Shown piece after piece: positions 21,357 through 31,727 of a DNA stretch of 64,000 nucleotides. The DNA comes from Ceriagrion tenellum (Eukaryota > Arthropoda > Insecta > Odonata > Coenagrionidae). The stretch covers positions 104,068,466 to 104,132,465 of the forward strand of contig OY720643.1 of NCBI GenBank assembly GCA_963169105.1. The letters run 5' to 3'. A program made the translations under genes and the position numbers. Position 1 is the first letter of the stretch. Every line of letters begins with the position of its first letter. Below the pieces are notes generated by a model, which worked only from the letters and a program-made list of their open reading frames with translations, had not been told where the DNA came from and did no database searches.

Positions 21357-22790
21357 TCAATTGGTTAAAAGCGGCTGATGATGCAGCGTCCTGCACTCGA
21401 GGAGAATGACTTTTTTAAATGGAAAGTAGGCAATTTCCATATTCCTTTCCGAATACCAAAGTTTCCCTAAAAACGACCTAGGGATTTTAGGAAAACCGAG
21501 ATGATTTCCCCTAACTTTCAACAAAGCCTGCCGTTTGACGGTAGAATGCTTCAAATAAAAAATAAATAGTAAACGGTAGAATGCTTCAAATAAAAAATAA
21601 ATAGTCAAGAGAAAATAGGTTGATAGTTAGAGAAAATCCTCCCGGTTTTCCTAAACTTCTGAGGTCATATTTTGGGAAACTTAGGCCGGCTTCATAGGTC
21701 GGCGGTAGCTGGGATCACGATGGATTCCGCCGCGGACGGTAGCGGTAGACCCTTCATAGGTCGGCGGCGAGAAAACAAATGAATGGTGGTAGGCGTACAA
21801 TAACATCGACACTGCAGTATTTGCACGTCATCAGAAAAACCAACATTTTTCGACTAATGAGAATGATTCATGAGATTTAATGAATGAATTGGTTAAAGAT
21901 AAGTAAGTAATTATTTATTAATGCTTATTTGATGACAGTAGTTTCACTATAATCATATTCGTCAAGCTAACGTGCCTCAATCTGAAATACATGTTTATTA
22001 AATTGAGTTGAGAAAAGGCCTTGCCGCTCAGTTCAAGAATTATATTACGCTTGGTCCTTACATTCGAGCGAGTTACATGTGTGATTTGGTCGTTGTTTAA
22101 CTCATTAGGCAATGCCATATCAGCATTTATGCGTGATCAGCTCCACTGTCCGAACATGCAATAAACAATAGCCACAACCTGAAACTTTTCTCCCCGTGGT
22201 TGCAGCATCAAGAATGGATAACTACTATATTTGCCATAATATGTGCCAATTGGCTGATTTAAGCCACTCTCTGGTTAACGCTAGTAGATTAATGATGCTA
22301 TATAACCTTAAGGAAGGCTATTTTCGTTGAACCATACCAGACCATACCATTTTACCAGACCATATTTTCTAAAGCCATTATAAATTAAAAGTCTAAACAT
22401 CTTAAATATATCGTAAACATTATGCGCATCGCTTATAGAATCCTTTACTGAAACAGAAGGACTCGCTAATCATCCAAAGAGGATTGATTTTTGAAAGGCA
22501 GTGATTTTTCTGGCTTCTCGGCCAGCTTCCGCCGCCACAGAATTCGGTCCAGATTCAGCCAGGCTGAATATTTGCGGCTCCCGCTAGCCATCATAGCACA
22601 GCTCATCTGTCTGACGTCATGCTTTCTAAAGATGTGTCCTCATTGGCTGAGTACCACCACTTCCGCCGCCGCCGCCGACCTATGAAGCCGGCCTTAGGCG
22701 TTGGTAATGTAATGTCGAAATTTCCTACCTTCCATTAAATAAGTCGTTTCCCTCGAGTGCAGGATGCTGCATCATCATAACGGTTCATCC
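21357..22790. repeat. Large inverted repeat around a MITE
   Basis: CTGATGATGCAGCGTCCTGC..ACTCGAGGAGAATGACTT at 21374-21420 is matched inverted at about 22730-22785 (CTCGAGTGCAGGATGCTGCA..TCATC). The arms therefore face each other across the MITE at 21684-22693. The left arm also holds a ~35-bp direct duplication, ACGGTAGAATGCTTCAAATA followed by AAAAATAAATAGT, at 21538 and 21573. Confidence 0.65.
21684..22693. mobile_element. 1010-bp MITE with TTA duplication, PIF/Harbinger-like
   Basis: Left end GGCCGGCTTCATAGGTCGGC and right end inward GGCCGGCTTCATAGGTCGGC match for 22 bases. TTA lies at 21681-21683 and 22694-22696. The left subterminal region repeats the end motif (CTTCATAGGTCGGCGGCGAG near 21751), giving clustered binding-site-like repeats. 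Apart from one short frame (22491-22685) there is no protein. Confidence 0.85.
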
Positions 22791-23357
22791 CCTTTTTAAC
22801 CGATTAAAAAATACTAATTCTCTGACTTTCAACAAAACCTACCTAATAACGGTAGAATACTTAAAAAAAAAGAATTAGGCAATTCCGCTACTCTCTTGCT
22901 GAATATCTCAGTTTCCCCGAAATGGCTGAGTTTTGTCTTCATGTCTTCATCAAACTCAACGCTGCGAGACCCCTGATTATTCCTTTTAAGCCACGCAGGC
23001 ACAAGACGTGAACTAACGCTCAATTCTGAGAGGCATGAGTTTTTTATTTCATGATTTTTTTCCCCCATTTGCTTTTTGGATCCAAGGGCGGAGGATATTC
23101 AAGGCTTTCGGAGGAAAGTGAAAGTGTAAAATAGAGGAAAGTGGGGGGAGGGGAAGGTGGTCTTCAAGAGGAGACGGGGGGGGGGGATTGAGGGGAGAGA
23201 GGAGAGGCAAAGGGGGGTGGGGAAAGGTGGGAGACAGAAACACGGATTTCCGTGCGTGAAGGCGCCCGGAAGGCCGGGGAGTGAGACAATCACTACGTTT
23301 ACCAATCGATCTCAGACCGATCTGACCGGATCAGATCGGTTTGGCATACGCAACAGT
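22791..23357. other. Unassigned, with a G-rich tract
   Basis: 22828-22865 repeats the block TTTCAACAAAACCTACCTAA with ACGGTAGAAT seen at 21517. 23130-23240 is strongly purine-rich with G runs up to about ten (a possible G-quadruplex-forming tract on the plus strand). A near-palindrome ACCGATCTGACCGGATCAG sits at about 23317. Frames on both strands here come from biased composition. Confidence 0.5.
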
Positions 23358-24735
23358 CTACAATCTACATCTGCGCACTACCCTGCGAGCCGCCGCGCGG
23401 GCGTATTGCAGGGGGTGTTAGGACACCAGCCGTGTAGAGATGTAAAGGCCTGTACACACGAAGAGATTTCTGTTGCCGGGCATCGCTTACGATACTGTCG
23501 TCTACAGATGTCGCCGTGTGTACGCCCATATCGCAAGACATCTGGTGGCATGCAAGGCGATCGTAAGCAAGTTGCCAGCGATAGAGCGTGTACCATTTTC
23601 CCTGCCATATCGCTACCTACAGCCATAGCAACTACCACTTGAAAAAGTAAACAGCCGCGAGAGAAAGCAAAATACCAGCGATTTTCATCCACCTGAACAA
23701 ATAAATTACAGCCAGAGAGTGAGTATATGTCTAAATATGCTTTGTAATTTGTCTAAATATACTTATAATTTGGCGGGTTCTCTTGAAAGAGTAACCAATA
23801 TCGAAACCGGTCGTGAAAGTGCAACTATAAACAGCGAGCAGTCGTGACGGATCTCTAGAACTAGTGTGATTTTGTTTAGAAAACTTTTAGCTACCGTATT
23901 GGGTTTATGACATTGGTGAAGTATATTCAGAAAGGAGCAGAGTAGTAGATTTTGGATATGATTTTCTGGTTTTGATGAATTATTTAAATATACTCTCAGT
24001 GAGTCATGCGTGATTTCATTTCATTTTCGAACGCATACTTACGTTCAATTGTTTCAACACCGTCTCGTGGCACGGTGTGTACACAGAAGCGAAAGATATT
24101 GCTACCATAAATGTCGCCGTCCAATCATACCGGATCTGGCGCCAGAATATGCGCCACAGACCACACAATCTAAGGCGCCGTGTGTACAGGCCTTAAGGGA
24201 TAAGGTTTTGGGAGCATCGCGTAACCAACGAGTCACGTGGTACAACAACGAACAACGAATGGTGACGAGTATTAAGGGAGTGTATTTAGTGGAGCTCAAT
24301 TTTTATTGTGGTCGCTCATTGTGCGCGGAAAGAACAAGTTTTTGTACCTATCTGTTCGGCAATGTATCTCTCCTATTTTATCGCTTCTGTCAGACCTAGT
24401 GATGTAATGAGGCGTCAAGATAATACTCTCTGTGTCGCTCTGAAACACAAACACTGAATTTCTCAAGCAAGCTGAGCCTAGCGTGAAGCATCAGAGTCTC
24501 TAGGGACTCCCATCTTAATCCCTCTAAAAGCTGAGAAACACTGTATGTTCGCTCGCAGCAGTTTTTTTTACGAAGCTTGCAGATTTTCTTGGCATTTTAT
24601 TGATTTTTTTTTGTTAAATCTTTATGTCCAGGGACCCCCAAATGCTCGCGGTGTAATCGTGGTGTGGCCTAACCAGAGCGAAGTAGTTTCTCATAGCTTA
24701 GCATAGCTCGCATACCTTTCTCTTTCAGGGGTTTG
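23358..24735 (-). pseudogene. LINE-A relic interrupted by a MITE
   Basis: 3' terminal part at 23358-23445 (CTACATCTGCGCACTACCC, GACACCAGCCGTGTAGAGAT) and, after the MITE, 24197-24735 (GGGATAAGGTTTTGGGAG, TTTTTATTGTGGTCGCTCAT, AGACCTAGTGATG, AACCAGAGCGAAGTAG). The minus strand would encode the LVRPxLEYA region, but it is broken. A 43-bp piece identical to the E7 terminus (24216-24258) replaces normal LINE sequence. Confidence 0.78.
23446..24193. mobile_element. 748-bp MITE with TAA duplication, PIF/Harbinger-like
   Basis: Left end AGGCCTGTACACACGAAGAG; right end inward AGGCCTGTACACACGGCGCC: 15 identical bases. Flanks are TAA at 23443-23445 and 24194-24196, so the LINE reads GATG-TAA-GGGATAAGG without it. 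Subterminal sequence repeats CGCCGTGTGTAC motifs (TCGCCGTGTGTACGCCC near 23510; ACGGTGTGTACACAG near 24072). A frame at 24010-24399 runs out of the element and is chance. Confidence 0.88.
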
Positions 24736-24754
24736 TGTTGGAATCATTGAGGAG

Positions 24755-25095
24755 ATGAAGAGGGCGCTTACTATGGTCACCAATGCTAGCAGCGTGGCCA
24801 ATCCGCCACCTTACTTAACCCCGGTTCACCTTTAGCACGTACAAGATGACGCGCTAATTTCGTAATTTTACTGTTTTCCATCGATAAATAACTATAAATC
24901 AGCATGATTTACTCCTTTAATATGAATTATCCTAATGTAAAGCAGAATTCATATTCCAAAGTAGCCAGTATTAGTTTCAAAAGTTACATGCCTAAGATGT
25001 TTTACAGATGGTTGATATTCTTGCTTTACATCCGCTAATTCGTCCATTCCGCCGTGACATTCAAAGAGAAGTAACGAAAGACCAGGGTAAAACAA
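24755..25095 (-). repeat. Repeat E2, copy (minus)
   Basis: Reverse complement contains GGAATGGACGAATTAGCGGA, TGTAAAGCAAGAATAT and a GCATGTAACTTTTGAAAC block, aligned with E2 at 30481 and 36776. It ends where the Helitron terminus begins. Confidence 0.7.
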
Positions 25096-25107
25096 AATAC
25101 ATAGTTA

Positions 25108-25935
25108 CTAGCTGACCCGTGCGAATATTTCGCACAGTATGCAGCTTCTTCCTGTCTCTTCCTTCTTTCTTCCTGTTCTATCTGTCGAATATTGCGCACA
25201 GTTTGCAGCTTCTTCCTGTCTCTTCCTTCTTTCTTCCTGTTCTTCTATCTGTCGAATATTTTGCACAGTATGCAGCTTCTTCCTGTTTCTTCCTTCTTTC
25301 TTCCTGTTCTTTTACCTATCGAATATCTCGCACAGTATGAAGCTTCTTCCTGTTTCTTCCTCCTTTCTTCCTGTTCTTCTACCTGTTTCTTCCCATGGAC
25401 AGTTATATGTTACTTATGTTTGTGTTAAAGTTACATAATGTAAACGGTAAACGGTCACACTGTTTGCATGTAGAATGTAAACAATCTTACTAAACAATGT
25501 GTTAATAGATGACGCCTCCTACCATCTTTTAAGCACGTAACTATAGACTACATATAAGTTCATTATATTGTCCAAATATGGCACTGAATAATTTTTTAAC
25601 AAAAATTTAATTTTATAAGAAAAACTTTAATTTTAAACTATTTGTCTATTTTTCGTCAATAGCGGGGAACATAAGCTTTAAAACGATGTTTGAATCAGAA
25701 ATTTTGATGAAGAATTATGGGAGTTATGGCGTTGCGACAAAAAAAACACCTTTGTGAAATAATACATATGATTAATGGGTAAATAGTGAAATTTGAGATT
25801 GAGGTTGTATTTTTCGTCAGAAGCCGGTGATTCAACGTTTAAAATGGTACCTCATTTATCACTGTAGGTGCAGTATTAACGGAGCATATACGGAATGACA
25901 GAAAAAGACCTTTCTGTAATAATAAATATGATTAT
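25108..25935 (-). mobile_element. Helitron 3' region, rearranged
   Basis: The minus strand ends in a GTGCGAAATATTCGCAC hairpin followed by GGGTCAGCTAG and then T, the Helitron 3' signature (hairpin, short spacer, CTRR, insertion before T). The stretch 25440-25760 is the reverse complement of 62280-62620 in the plus-oriented Helitron. A ~50-bp piece at 25388-25437 (CCCATGGACAGTTATATG..TTTGTGTTAAAG) instead has the same plus orientation as at 62847-62915, so it is inverted within this copy. Truncated and non-coding. Confidence 0.78.
25126..25395. repeat. Minisatellite inside the Helitron end, ~65-bp unit
   Basis: Four copies of a unit containing CGAATATTTCGCACAGTATG, CAGCTTCTTCCTGTCTCTTC and CTTTCTTCCTGTTCT, starting near 25126, 25187, 25251 and 25319. 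Each unit includes one arm of the Helitron terminal hairpin. The overlapping open frames rich in Ser, Phe and Leu come from this tract. Confidence 0.85.
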
Positions 25936-25998
25936 TTTGGTTTTCAGGCTTCAGTTTGATGACGTAGTGCTCTCTCCATACACCTCAAGATATTCTCC

Positions 25999-26355
25999 AT
26001 CGCGTAACCAAGGAGTCACGTGGTACAACAACGAACGGTTGGAGATTTTGGTGTGCTTTACCCGCTCGTACGAATTACTCCCGAGCTCGATATGCTCTTC
26101 ATTGCGTCTCTAATCGCCATAATCGACTCCGTGAACGAGAAAAAACACGATGTGGATGGCTGTGTGAGATTTTTAACTTAAGGTTTAGAAACAATACAAA
26201 ATCTCGAACCCTTCGTGATAGTACCGCGTGACTTTAGGTTACGTGGACAAGTTTATCTCGAGCGTTTCAAAAACAACCCCTCTATTTGTCGGTAAAACTC
26301 GCCAAAATCTCCTAACCATTAGTTGTTGTACCACGTGACTCTGTAGTTGGGTGAT
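25999..26355. mobile_element. MITE E7 with ~60-bp inverted ends
   Basis: Left arm GAGTCACGTGGTACAACAAC then GGTTGGAGATTTTGG; right arm inward GAGTCACGTGGTACAACAAC then GGTTAGGAGATTTTGG. The inverted match covers about 60 bp with some differences; exact ends and duplication are unclear. A solitary arm with the same sequence lies at 24216-24258. Confidence 0.7.
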
Positions 26356-26769
26356 CGGGATTACGCAGGACGGCTAAAAAAAAAAAGAAACGATCCCCCG
26401 AAAGTTTCCTCGCCTGGAAGAGACGGTCAAGTTTGGTCGGTCACTGCGTGGGGGCTGGTAGAGCGAGTGTGGAGACCACCCACAATTCGCGAAACTTTTC
26501 CTTAGACAATTTAAAGTTCGTAAAATTCGTTTCGTAACAACGTACAACCGTAGAATTCGCTAATTCGAATTGGTAAAACACCGCGGTATTTTTCGTAATT
26601 TACCGTAACCCCTGAAAATTACCGTGATTTTCGGTGATATTCACTTAAGTTACAGATATTTGTCATATTCTTATATTCCAAACATATTCTTTGAATACGT
26701 TTTGAATATATATATTTGTATTGTTTTTATATTTTTCATCCAGGCTTAATCATAAATAAAAACGACTTA
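26356..26769. other. Unassigned, with a possible outer inverted repeat
   Basis: 26571-26632 (GGTAAAACACCGCGGTATTT, then TACCGTAA) is similar, inverted and diverged, to 27742-27792 (ATTACGGTAATC..TTTTACC). If real, these bound a ~1.2-kb element around the Harbinger relic. Otherwise nothing is recognised. Confidence 0.3.
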
Positions 26770-27495
26770 TGACTAAACGAGGTTAATGAATTGGCATCTA
26801 AGCGAGGCTATCGCCTCACTAACTCTCTTTACCACCCTAGATGCCGTGGATTTATGCACTCCAGCATAATCTCCCACAGTTATCAGCATACATCCAGTTG
26901 CGTATAATCGGAGAGCCAGGAGTAACTGGTCTAACGCAGACAAAGACATTTCTGAGGACAAGCAAAATTATTTGCATTAATTAATAGATTTGCCAAAAAC
27001 TGTGAAACATGACGATTTTTTCTAAAATATAGCACTTACCGATTGGTTAAGTGCTCCAATTACTGCTCCGTCATGGCTAACAAAATCAAAACCGACTCTT
27101 TACGGAGACGAAATCTCACATAAAACTCCTCTTCACTCCACATTTCAAAATGCTTGGCTCTTGGTCGCATTTTTTTTGGATTCCGCATGATTCCCATGTA
27201 ATATATGTATATACATATCCTCATCAGAATCATTTAATTCAGGATCTAAGTACATATCACCAACGCCCATGTTGTGTATTCACTAATGTTTAAATTCCCA
27301 CAATGCATTGTTTCCCAAAATGCATTGCGCGTGACCGCCGGCCACTATGATAGCCCTAGGTGAATCTAGAGGTTACGGTTTCAAATTCGTCAGCCGGAGG
27401 CTACAGAGTTACCAGAAGTGGTGAAACAGATTTCATTGTTTAGCTTTGACCCTGACCCTAACCGAAGGTGTAACCTGATGTGGTGCAACCGGCCC
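26770..27495 (-). pseudogene. Harbinger transposase N-terminal relic with intron
   Basis: Minus strand. From the right: terminus GGGCCGGTTGCACCACATCA at 27495, flanked by TAA at 27496-27498; then an N-terminal exon reading MGVGDMYLDPELNDSDED and KHFEMWSEEEFYVRFRLRKE; then a GT..AG intron at about 27039-26952 (donor CGGTAAGT, acceptor TTGTCCTCAG); then the frame LSALDQLLLALRLYATGCML, VGDYAGVHKSTASRVVKRV. The last part is the helix-turn-helix preceding the DDE domain of PIF/Harbinger (HARBI1-type) transposases. There is a stop before the intron and a 1-base frame mismatch across it. The DDE domain and left terminus are lost. Confidence 0.8.
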
Positions 27496-27499
27496 TAAT

Positions 27500-28289
27500 T
27501 CGTGGAAAACTCCAATTTTCACTTGAGGAGTATTTGTGGGGCTTTCGTTGGAACGGTTCATACGACAATTTCTCATACCATGACAAAAGAAAGCCAAATT
27601 ACGAGTGCCCTGCCGTATTTTGTTACATTCTTTAATTCTAATAATTAATGTGACAATATTAATGGTTTAAATGCCGTTAACTCCTTGCTATCGTTATTAA
27701 ATCCCCCATCAGCTATTAACTGTCGAAAATTATAAGTTAAGGGAAAATTACGGTAATCTTGGAAATTTTCGCAATTTACCACGATATTTTACCTAAAAAA
27801 AATGAAAATCAAGGCAATTAACCATCTCTACACTCAATCCTTTCTTTTTACTCTTTCCTGTATCTCGAAAACGATTTGGATGGCCTTACTTTGCTTCCGT
27901 TTTTATTACTGCGCGTGGATTCAACATAAGTTCTACTTTTTCTACTATCTAATTTTTCTTCTTCTTGTGAGGTTTCACCCTGTTCTTTACCATATTAAAT
28001 ATGGTCACATATATCTCTCCGTCTCGTCCTGGGTGGTCCAGGCACTTTCTTTTCCTTCTAGGCAATGATTCCTTCCCTCTCTCTTATGTGCTTTTCCACA
28101 TCGGTTTATGTGGCCCTTCCACGCATTTATTTTCTCTTTGGCTCAAGAACACTTTTTGACTCGCTAGCGTCTTCGAGTATCTCGACTTTTTCCTGCCATC
28201 AGTTGTTTTACTCACTCCGCTCACCAGACGCACATTCAAACGTCGTGTTCGGCTCTCCTTTGTATTTTATTTCTCTCACGAATTGCTAG
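27500..28289. other. Unassigned stretch
   Basis: Pyrimidine-rich plus strand with two overlapping frames (27802-28068, 28065-28289), hydrophobic and without motif. Minus-strand translation is Arg/Lys/Ser-rich and could be a worn LINE C-terminus, but I cannot identify it. Confidence 0.35.
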
Positions 28290-28417
28290 TTCTAGATCTA
28301 CATACAGTCCTCCGTGCCGCCACATGGGTGCGTGGCAAGTGGATGTTAGGACACCAGCCGTGGAAATATGTTAAGGTTTATGGAGGTGAAATGGTGAAGT
28401 GTATTATGGGAGTGCTT

Positions 28418-29377
28418 GAAACTAGAGATGGAAAAAATGATATAAATCGATTAATCAATCATTCGATTAATGGAAAAGATGGCCCCAGTCATTCGAGTAG
28501 TGATGGTTCGTTCATGATCGATTCGTTCAAAATGATTGAATCACCAAGTGAGTCAAATGACTCATGATTCATTTCGGGAAAATGATTCGATCATTCAAAC
28601 ATTTTGTGTTTCCGTCTGCCGTGTGATTGAATGTGATATAATGTGGAAAAACATTCACATGTCCGTTATCCGTTGTCTATTCATGAATTTTCAGAGAGAT
28701 ATCTTCATGGGCATAAATCCATTAATATTTGGTCAGTGAGTTTATGTTTATATAGCATAGTTAGAGACAAGGCGCTCATTTTAAAAACTATGAAATTAAC
28801 CCTTGTTACAATACCAGCGCATCATTACAGTTGGTAAACTTGATAAGAATTTCAATTACCTGCTCAGTTGAAAGCTCCTAATTGAATGTAATTCAATACT
28901 GCAGATCAGAAAAAAATCATGCAAATAAATTTGTGTAGTCTGAGCGAGTGATTTAATTTTCATGTACATGGTTTGACGTTACTCTTCTTGAATTCAGAGT
29001 CTGTGACAGTTTTGCCTCTCTAAATATTCTCGTGACTATAGTACTTGAAAATCTCCAATTCGATCCGAAATTTGTGGAATATGGAAATCAACCAGCCGTC
29101 CTAAATTTCTAAGCACGATAGTAATTATTCGAAATCAATTGTACAAATTATTCAAATAGATTGATGGCATCAATTAGCATCATTAGAGTTTTTGAGTCTC
29201 TTCAATCTTGATTCATTCGAGTCTTTCGATTCACGTGAGTCTCGTGATTCATCTGATCAATCTGACTTACGAGTCATAATGAATCAAATGATTGAATCAG
29301 TTGATTGAATCTTTTAAGTGACTCGAATCAAAATGATTGAATCACTAAAATGATCGACTTAGCCCATCTCTACATTC
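28418..29377. mobile_element. 960-bp hAT-like non-autonomous element
   Basis: Ends GAAACTAGAGATGG and, inward from the right, GAATGTAGAGATGG. Flanking 8-mers are GAGTGCTT (28410-28417) and GAGTGTTT (29378-29385), 7 of 8 equal; both resemble the GAGTGTTT of the LINE target. The first ~150 bp and last ~180 bp are packed with variants of TGATTCAATCATTTGA and GATTGAATC. No protein. Confidence 0.7.
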
Positions 29378-29391
29378 GAGTGTTTGGTGGA

Positions 29392-29979
29392 GAATGATGG
29401 ATTATTTGATAATCAGTTTTGGATTATTTCATTGTAATTGTAGTTTAGGGAACATACGCAATATATTTACTTGAAAAACAATATGGAGCATTGATATTTT
29501 TATAAAGTTTATTCGGCTAACATTACTTTCGTTATTAATATCTACAATAAAAAAATACAGTTGTTTGTTTGATTTAAGGCTTTCCCGGCGAATACTTAGA
29601 AACGTCTAATACAGTTGTTATTTATTCTTGTTCTTTTTAACACTCAACGTTATTAAAAACTCCTTCCTCAAACTGAGAATTCAAAAATAATATTTTTGAC
29701 TGTATTTTTGTGGTCAGGTGGTTTTTTTTATTTCATTGGCCGTAGCCCCAGCCTTGGAGAATAATCGTACACCTGGTGCGGAAGTACCTATAAGAATGCA
29801 ATATTTGAGCTGAGTTCATTGATCCTGGGATAAATGAACTTAATTTCTTCCCATGCTTCAATGATGTTTTGTTTCAGTCCTATAACTGACGAATTTACCC
29901 AAAAGGTAACTCAATTGAAAGATAAAAATCAATTATTTCCAACGCACGAGTAATTGCTGCCATATCTACTTGAAGCAAG
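29392..29979. other. Unassigned insert within LINE-A
   Basis: Roughly 590 bp that separates two parts of LINE-A and so is probably an insertion, but I could not find convincing terminal repeats or duplication. AT-rich, no coding motif. Confidence 0.4.
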
Positions 29980-30480
29980 GCTCAGTTTTTATATGATGGT
30001 CAGTTTTTTGTACGCGGAAGTAGCGAAGTTTTTAACCTATCTGTTCGAAAACGCATCTCTCTCATTTTATCTCGCTTCTGTCGGACCTAGGAATGTAGTG
30101 TGGCGTCAAAATGATATTCTCTGTGTCGCTCTGAAACGCTCCTGTTCTGAGTGTCTCAAATAAGCTAAGCCTGGCGTGTGGCCTCCGAGTCTCTAACGGC
30201 TCCCGACTTAGCCCCTCTAAAAACTGTGAAGCACGATAGGCATACTTTTTCTTTTAATAATTTCCTCCTCAATGGTCCATCAATGAAAATCTCTATTTTT
30301 CTCTCTTACACTCATGCAATACCTCATACGCGTAAATGCACGCTTCGTGCATAGAAAATTGCAGTGCACAAGGGTGTTCTCTTCTTGAAATGTAGTATAT
30401 TGCAGCGAAACCTAGGTGCGTCACTATAAACATTAAGGCTGGTTCACACAGAACATTTTCTTGTTCAAACCATTGAGGCA

Positions 30481-30790
30481 TATGGAGATGGCACTACGTC
30501 ATCGTACTGAAGCCTGACAACTTAAACAACGACCATATTGTTTAAACCCTCACCTCTCCTTATTTTCCTATGGATAGCACTACGGAATTGACAAATTAGC
30601 GGGGGTAAAGCAAGAATATTCAATATCTGCTTGAAATTTTAGGCAAGTAGCTCTTGAAACATGCATAGGTAATTTAGTGCCATGCATAATACTCGATTTA
30701 AAATTAGTTTTCATCGTGAATGCGGATGATTTTTTATTTAAATTAAGAATCAAAATACATAGGGAAAATGGAAAATACTCATCGAAGAAA
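30481..30790 (+). repeat. Repeat E2, copy (plus)
   Basis: GAGATGGCACTACGTCATCG, GAAGCCTGACAACTTAAACA, CATATTGTTTAAACCCT, CTATGGATAGCACTACGGAA, TGACAAATTAGCGGG, TTTTCATCGTGAATGCGGAT. The block order is the same as in 36776-37075. A solitary Harbinger-like terminus AGGCTGGTTCACACAG preceded by TTA sits just upstream at about 30433. Confidence 0.72.
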
Positions 30791-30848
30791 TAAGAGTATG
30801 TTAATTTTTCGTGAAGGCTTCCGCGGAGTTTTTTGATGAAGAGAATAG

Positions 30849-31066
30849 TTTTTCGGGTCTTCTTCCGAGTTTATCCATTTTTTATGGGCAATATTTCGCC
30901 AGCGTTCCAGCTGGCTTCTCTTCACTTCACTTTCACTTCAACACTTCAGCTACAGCTACTTAAGACATGAGGACGTGACGAAATAAGGAAATGAAGAAGC
31001 CGGCTGGAATGCTGGCAAAATATTGTCCATAAAAAATTGATAGACGCGGAAGGAGACCCAAAAAAC
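30849..31066. mobile_element. Foldback element, ~70-bp arms
   Basis: GTTTTTCGGGTCTTCTTCCG ... TTTTTTATGGGCAATATTTC, GCCAGCGTTCCAGCTGGC at 30849-30920 is matched inverted by 30990-31066. The loop is about 70 bp. It lies at the 3' end of the Tigger coding region and supplies the last ~50 codons of that open frame, which are foreign to the transposase. Confidence 0.72.
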
Positions 31067-31727
31067 CAGTATGCTAATTGGACTGTGGACTATGGACTGT
31101 GACTCAAAGTTACATTTGACAATGCTCTCCGACCAAAGCTTCTTCCCAGCAGAAGTGAGGGTTTTCTTAGCAACCCCTTCCCACGCCGTTTCGAGCATCT
31201 TGAGGCAGGCAACGATGTGAAAGTGATATTTCCAAAACTCTCTGAGAATGAGATTAGTCCCTTCCGTCACCTCAAAACAACGCTCGAAGAGCGCTTTAGT
31301 GTAGAGCATGTTAAAATTAGAAATAACTTGCTGGTCCATAGGCGGGAGTAACGGAGTGGTGTTGGGAGGCAGAAACAGGATCTTGACGAATTTAAATTCT
31401 TCAAGGAGGATATCTTGTAGTCCTGGAGGATGGGCAGGAGCGTTGTCCATAACAAGCAAGATTTGGAGTGGTAGATTCACCTCAAGCAAATATTTTTTCA
31501 CTGAAGGACCAAACACTTCATTGATCCAATCAGTAAAATGGTCACATGTCACCCAAGCCTTGTTGTGGGATCACCACATCGCATTTGGCCTGCTCTTCTG
31601 TACTTTACACTTCTTGAAGGCTCGGGGAGTTTCTGAATGGTAAACAAGCAGCGGTTTAATTTTCAAATCGTCGCTTGCATTGGCACAAAATAGCAGCGTG
31701 AGACGGTCTTTCATTGGCTTATGGCCG

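Larger units (their letters stand above)
28290..30250 (-). pseudogene. LINE-A relic split by two insertions
   Basis: 3' end at 28290-28417 (GGACACCAGCCGTGGAAATA, GGTGAAATGGTGAAGTG); a short continuation after the hAT-like element at 29386-29391; then 29980-30250 (TTGTACGCGGAAG, CTATCTGTTCG, TCTCTCATTTTATC, GTCGGACCTAGGAATG, CTCTAACGGCTCCCGAC). It is interrupted by the element at 28418-29377 and by about 590 bp of unassigned DNA at 29392-29979. No intact frame. Confidence 0.72.

Noticed and set aside
23157..23642. 161-codon plus-strand protein
   Set aside because: Starts in a G-rich low-complexity tract, crosses the LINE-A tail and runs into a MITE.
25119..25438. Three overlapping Ser/Phe/Leu-rich proteins
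   Set aside because: All come from the ~65-bp minisatellite.
27455..27475. Telomere-type repeat (CCCTAACC)
   Set aside because: A single occurrence inside the Harbinger terminus.
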